Below, piece after piece: positions 60,042 through 64,000 of a stretch of 64,000 bases of DNA; the first letter of the stretch is position 1; each line of letters opens with the position of its first letter. The notes beneath the pieces were generated by a model. It made no database searches, was not told where the DNA came from, and saw nothing but the letters and a program-made list of their open reading frames with translations. The stretch is from positions 1-64,000 of the forward strand of contig JANXUK010000132.1 of the NCBI GenBank assembly GCA_025356275.1, given 5' to 3'. The stretch is from Sphingomonadales bacterium (GTDB lineage Bacteria; Pseudomonadota; Alphaproteobacteria; Sphingomonadales; Sphingomonadaceae). Position numbers and translations under genes: made by a program.

Positions 60042-61421
60042 CTATGCCGCCCCCATGATCCGGTCAACGAGATTTGGCAGGCGGGCCATCGCGGTAAAAC
60101 GCAAATCGGGCACGTTCGATCCCGCCTTGGCCGCGCCCTCAGGTGGGCCGAAGGCAGCGGGGAAGCCGAGCTTCACCCCCTCCCGCAGGCGCAGCCCGGC
60201 ATGCGCGACCCCGCGCACCTCGCCCGCCAACGAAACCTCGCCAAACCACAAGGATCGTGCCGGCAGAGGCTTGTCCGCCAGCGCAGAGACCAGCGCCGCC
60301 GCCACCGCCAGATCGGCCGCCGGATCGACCAGCCGATAGCCGCCGGCAATATTCAGATACACCTCCGCCGACGAGAAATTGAGCCCACACCGCGCCTCCA
60401 GCACCGCCAGCAGCATCGCCAGCCGCCCGCTGTCCCACCCCACCACTGCCCGGCGCGGGGTCGCGCCGCTGGCCAGCCGCACGATCAGCGCCTGAATCTC
60501 TACCAGCACCGGCCGCGTCCCCTCAATCGCCGGGAACACCGCGCTGCCGGGCACTGCATCGCTCGCGCCCGACAGGAACAGCATTGAGGGATTGCCCACC
60601 TCGCTCAGCCCATGCCCCTCCATCGCGAACACCCCGATCTCGTCGACCGGGCCAAAGCGGTTCTTGAGGCAGCGCAGGATGCGATATTGATGGCTGCGTT
60701 CACCCTCGAACGCCATAACCACATCGACCATATGCTCCAGCACGCGCGGGCCGGCGATGCTGCCATCCTTGGTGACATGCCCGACCAGCACCAGCGCGAC
60801 GCCATTCTCCTTGGCATAGCGGATCAGTTCAAAGGCCGACGACCGCACCTGACTGACCGTGCCCGGCGCGCCCTCGATCAGGTCGGAATGCATCGTCTGT
60901 ATCGAATCGATCACCAGCAGCGCCGGCGGCTCCATTTCGCTCAGCGTGGTCAGGATGTCGCGCACCGATGTCGCCGCCGCCAGCCGGATCGGCGCGCCCG
61001 CCAGCCCCAGCCGTTCCGCGCGCAGCCGCACCTGCCCCGTCGCCTCCTCGCCGCTGATATACACCGCCTCCGCGCCGGTCAGCGCCACCGCCGCCGCCGC
61101 CTGGAGCAGCAGCGTCGATTTGCCAATCCCCGGATCGCCGCCCATCAGGATCGCGCTGCCCGGAACAAGGCCGCCGCCCAGCGCCCGGTCGAACTCGGCA
61201 ATCCCGCTGGGCCGCCGGCGCAAAGGCTTGCTGACCGCGTCCAGACGCTCAAACCCGATCGCCCGCCCGCCCGACGACAGATCATGCCGCGCCGAGAACA
61301 CCGTGGCCGGCACTTCCTCGACCAGCGTGTTCCACTCACTGCAATCGGCGCATTGCCCCTGCCAGCGGTGAGTCACGCTGCCACAGGCGGCACAGGCGTA
61401 GCGCTTCTTTGGTTTAGCCAT
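60042..61421 (-). CDS. radA: DNA repair protein RadA/Sms
   Basis: A 459-residue RecA-like branch-migration protein. The N-terminal zinc finger has CAACGSVTHRWQGQCADC, Walker A is GGDPGIGKST, the RadA-specific KNRFG motif lies in CLKNRFGPVDEIG, and the C-terminal Lon-protease-like domain carries the usual conserved Gly/Ser positions. It acts in homologous recombination and fork repair. Confidence 0.95.
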   Translation of the reverse strand: MAKPKKRYACAACGSVTHRWQGQCADCSEWNTLVEEVPATVFSARHDLSSGGRAIGFERLDAVSKPLRRRPSGIAEFDRALGGGLVPGSAILMGGDPGIGKSTLLLQAAAAVALTGAEAVYISGEEATGQVRLRAERLGLAGAPIRLAAATSVRDILTTLSEMEPPALLVIDSIQTMHSDLIEGAPGTVSQVRSSAFELIRYAKENGVALVLVGHVTKDGSIAGPRVLEHMVDVVMAFEGERSHQYRILRCLKNRFGPVDEIGVFAMEGHGLSEVGNPSMLFLSGASDAVPGSAVFPAIEGTRPVLVEIQALIVRLASGATPRRAVVGWDSGRLAMLLAVLEARCGLNFSSAEVYLNIAGGYRLVDPAADLAVAAALVSALADKPLPARSLWFGEVSLAGEVRGVAHAGLRLREGVKLGFPAAFGPPEGAAKAGSNVPDLRFTAMARLPNLVDRIMGAA

Positions 61422-61485
61422 CCGCAGGACATAATCGGAACGGATAGAGAACGCAATTGCCAGCCGCGAATTTTGCGTTCATCGG

Positions 61486-63819
61486 ATGACTATGCGCCAG
61501 AAAGAACTCCGCATCGCGCTTGTCTGCTACGGCGGGATCAGCCTCGCGGTCTACATGCATGGCGTCACCAAGGAACTGTGGAAGCTCGCCCGCGCCAGCC
61601 GCGCCTTCCATGCCGAGGGACAAGATGCGGGGGTCGGCGCGCTGTCGGCCAGCGAGGCGGTGTACCGCGACCTGCTGCGCCACATCGCCTGCACAAGCAA
61701 TGTCCGGCTGCGGGTGCTGCTCGATATCGTCGCGGGGGCCAGCGCCGGGGGGATCAACGGCGTATTTCTGGCGCAGGCGATCCATTCGGGGCAATCGCTC
61801 GAACCGCTGACGCATCTGTGGCTCAGCCGCGCCGATGTCGATGTGCTGCTCGATCCCGATGCGCGGGCGTGGTCGCGGTGGCTCAAGTACTGGGCGGTGC
61901 CGGTGGTGCGCTTTATGCTGAGTCGACCGGGCAACATGGTGTCGCAAAGCGTCGCGCCGGAAGCCCGCGCCGAGGTGCGCGGCAAGCTGTCGCGCCTGAT
62001 CCGCTCGCGCTGGTTCGAGCCTCCGTTTGGCGGGATCGGCTTCTCGCGGCTGCTGGCCGAGGCGCTGGATGCGATGGCGGGGGCAGCCCTCCCGGCAGGT
62101 GCGCCGCTGCTGCCCGCCGGCCATCCGCTGGACCTGTTCGTCACCGCCACCGATTTCGCCGGCCACCTCGCCAGCCTGCGCCTGCACAGCCCGCCCCGCG
62201 TCGAGGAGAGCGAGCACCGGCTGAGCATCGGCTTTGCCGCGCCTGCCCCGGCACAAGGGGGCGAAGCGCTGGCCCCGCTGCTCGAACTGGTGCTGGCCGC
62301 GCGCGCCACAGCCAGTTTTCCGGGCGCGTTCCCACCGCTGCATCTGGGCGAGATCGACCGGCTCGCGGCGGAGCGCGGCGATGGCTGGCCCAGCCGGGAG
62401 CGCTTTGTGGCCCGCATCATGCCGCGCCGCGCCGCCAGCGGCACTGCCGACCATGCCTCGCTGATCGACGGATCGGTGCTGGTCAACGCACCCTTTGCCG
62501 AGGCGATGCGCGTGCTAGGATCGCGGCCGGCCCAGCGCGAGGTCGACCGCCGCTTCATCTATATCGACCCCTGCCCGCAAATGGGCGACCCGGACCAGAA
62601 CGCCCCGCCCGAGCCGAGCTTTTTCTCGGTGGTGTTCGGATCGCTGTCATCGATCCCGCGCGAACAGCCGGTGCGCGACAATCTGGAGGAGCTGGCGCGG
62701 CACTCGCGCGAAACTGCCGGCCTACGCGCCATCGTCTCCGCAATGCGGCCCGAGGTAGAGGCGGCGGTGGTGCAGGTGTTCGGCTATACGCTGTTCCTCG
62801 ATCGCCCGACCGAGCGCCGGATGGCCAATTGGCGCGCCAAGGCGGAGCGCGCGGCGACCGACAGCGCCGGATTTGCCTATCAGGGCTATGCCCGCATCCG
62901 CGTCGCCGGGGTGCTGACCGCGCTGGCGCTGCGGATCGCCAGCGCCGCGCCGCAATTCGATGCCGAGGCAGTGGAGGACCGGCTGCGCGCGCATCTGGCG
63001 GGTGGCGCGCTGGCGCAGGTGATCGGCGCCAAGGGCGGGCTGGCCCCGGCGGCGGCCGAGTTTCTGCGCGATCACGATCTGGCCGACCGCATCCGGCGGT
63101 TGCGGCTGTTGGTGCGCCGACTGTCGCAGCAACGCGGGCCTTTGGGTGAGGTATCCGATGCGGAGCGCCAGCAGGCGCGCGATGCGGTGTTTCGCGCGCT
63201 GGCGCTGTATTTCGACCGCGACGGCGGCGCCGTCACCGGGCCTGGCTTTCCGGCGCTGGCGGCGCGGGTGATGTTGGACCCGGCGGCGGTGCTGGCCGGC
63301 ATTGCGGTGCGCCGCGATCTGGCCGCGACCGACCGCCGGATTGATCAACTGCTGTCCGCCGCGATGGCCGATATGCGGCGCCCGCTGCGGCGGCTGGTGC
63401 TGCTGACCTATCTCGGGCATCCGTTCTATGACGTCGCCACGCTGCCCCTGCTACGCGGTCGCGACGTGGCGGAGTTCGATGCGATCAAGGTCGACCGCAT
63501 CTCGCCCGAGGATGCCCGCTCGATCCGCCCCGGCGGCGCGGCGGCATGCCTGCGCGGGGTGGAATTCTTCAATTTCGGCGCCTTCTTCAGCCGCGCCTAC
63601 CGCGAGAACGATTACCTGTGGGGCCGGTTGCACGGAGCAGAACGCATGATCGACATCGTCGCCTCGGGGGTCGAGGACATCGGGAGCATCGCGCCCGGCG
63701 ACCTCGCCCGCTTCAAACGCGCGGCGTTCCTGGCGATACTGGATGAGGAGGAGCCGAGGCTGTTGGCGGACCCGGCGTTGGTGCCGGGGATCAGGGCGGA
63801 GGTTTTGCGCCAGAAGTGA
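61486..63819 (+). CDS. Patatin-like phospholipase with DUF3376-type C-terminus
   Basis: A 777-residue protein. The patatin catalytic Ser is in IVAGASAGGING near residue 86, the oxyanion-like CYGGISLAVYMHGV near 14-27, and the Asp of the dyad in LIDGSVLVNAPF near residue 327. About 450 further residues form a C-terminal domain of the DUF3376 kind. Patatin domains hydrolyse acyl esters of lipids; the substrate is unknown. The start may be 61486 or the Met at 61492. It is convergent with dnaJ. Confidence 0.85.
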   Translation: MTMRQKELRIALVCYGGISLAVYMHGVTKELWKLARASRAFHAEGQDAGVGALSASEAVYRDLLRHIACTSNVRLRVLLDIVAGASAGGINGVFLAQAIHSGQSLEPLTHLWLSRADVDVLLDPDARAWSRWLKYWAVPVVRFMLSRPGNMVSQSVAPEARAEVRGKLSRLIRSRWFEPPFGGIGFSRLLAEALDAMAGAALPAGAPLLPAGHPLDLFVTATDFAGHLASLRLHSPPRVEESEHRLSIGFAAPAPAQGGEALAPLLELVLAARATASFPGAFPPLHLGEIDRLAAERGDGWPSRERFVARIMPRRAASGTADHASLIDGSVLVNAPFAEAMRVLGSRPAQREVDRRFIYIDPCPQMGDPDQNAPPEPSFFSVVFGSLSSIPREQPVRDNLEELARHSRETAGLRAIVSAMRPEVEAAVVQVFGYTLFLDRPTERRMANWRAKAERAATDSAGFAYQGYARIRVAGVLTALALRIASAAPQFDAEAVEDRLRAHLAGGALAQVIGAKGGLAPAAAEFLRDHDLADRIRRLRLLVRRLSQQRGPLGEVSDAERQQARDAVFRALALYFDRDGGAVTGPGFPALAARVMLDPAAVLAGIAVRRDLAATDRRIDQLLSAAMADMRRPLRRLVLLTYLGHPFYDVATLPLLRGRDVAEFDAIKVDRISPEDARSIRPGGAAACLRGVEFFNFGAFFSRAYRENDYLWGRLHGAERMIDIVASGVEDIGSIAPGDLARFKRAAFLAILDEEEPRLLADPALVPGIRAEVLRQK

Positions 63820-63847
63820 TCACCGTCACATCGGCTGGCAGACGCGC

Positions 63848-64000
63848 CTACTCCCCCTGCCCGGCCCACGCGCCCTTGATCCGCTCAAAAAACCCCTTCA
63901 CCTCAGGGCATTCATCGCCCGTCTCAGTCGCCTGCAATTCGCGCAGCAATTCCTTTTGCCGCGCGGTCAGTTTGGAGGGCGTTTCCACCGTCACCTCGAT
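63848..64000 (-). CDS. dnaJ: Chaperone DnaJ, C-terminal fragment at the window edge
   Basis: Fifty codons before the stop encode VETPSKLTARQKELLRELQA and then a C-terminus with FFERIKGAWAGQG, the usual end of DnaJ after its substrate-binding domains. The gene continues beyond 64000. J, Gly/Phe and zinc-finger domains are outside the window. Confidence 0.85.
   Translation of the reverse strand: MEVTVETPSKLTARQKELLRELQATETGDECPEVKGFFERIKGAWAGQGE

Noticed and set aside
60612..63149. An 845-codon plus-strand frame spanning radA antisense and the patatin gene out of frame
   Set aside because: His/Arg/Ala-rich shadow. radA and the patatin-like gene on their own frames contain all expected motifs.

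Overview
The window is high-GC, densely packed chromosomal DNA from an alphaproteobacterium, most likely a member of the Sphingomonadales. The reasons are the dusB-ntrB-ntrC-ntrY-ntrX-hfq-hflX run, the split pdhA/pdhB/pdhC/lpdA set with a lipoyl domain fused to E1-beta, GTP-dependent PEP carboxykinase, fused ispDF, a PhaR-type repressor and a two-domain Hfq. Almost everything is conserved housekeeping sequence. I see no phage, no transposase, no CRISPR array and no rRNA. One tRNA (Ser, anticodon TGA) is present. The species cannot be named from the sequence alone.

Layout. 1-2016: a palindromic repeat and pckG. 2280-7174: an accessory lasso-peptide-type RiPP cluster, with the asparagine-synthetase-like cyclase on + facing a minus-strand operon (HPr-kinase-like kinase, sulfotransferase, PqqD-like B1, transglutaminase-like B2). 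A short, possibly degenerate precursor candidate lies between the two arms. 7300-12539: DEAD-box helicase, small proteins, csp-infA, an M13 metallopeptidase and tRNA-Ser. 12646-21895: a plus-strand run of cell-wall genes (MltB-like, RlpA/SPOR, DacC-like) followed by tmk-holB-metG-tatD-MBL and mazG. 21872-31334: the nitrogen-regulation/Hfq block on minus. 31407-36575: ispDF-pncC, lipA-coq10, a carbonic anhydrase and a TPR protein. 37067-41579: gyrA-DUF952-trmFO. 41547-49901: the pyruvate dehydrogenase genes in two groups, separated by ftsB, an NTF2-like gene and a PilZ gene. 50030-64000: stress protein, RNase R, proS, phaR, alr, an MFS transporter, a Fe-S scaffold protein, cvpA, radA, a patatin-like protein and the 3' end of dnaJ.

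The most unusual structure is a ~170-bp double-hairpin repeat present three times (19-187, 36852-37020, 45339-45508). Each copy is two ~78-bp palindromes bounded by CTAGTGG...CCACTAG and joined by a 12-14-bp linker. Their stems differ in sequence but stay paired, and a small bulge lies on the linker-facing arm of every hairpin. In two of the three copies the terminal CTAG supplies the TAG stop codon of the adjacent gene (pckG, ftsB), which fits insertion at CTAG sites. The lasso-type cluster with both a kinase and a sulfotransferase, its doubtful precursor, the tandem Hfq and an NTF2-like gene with apparently compensating frameshifts are the other items worth a second look.

All function calls rest on reading translated motifs and gene order by eye. 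No database search was possible.
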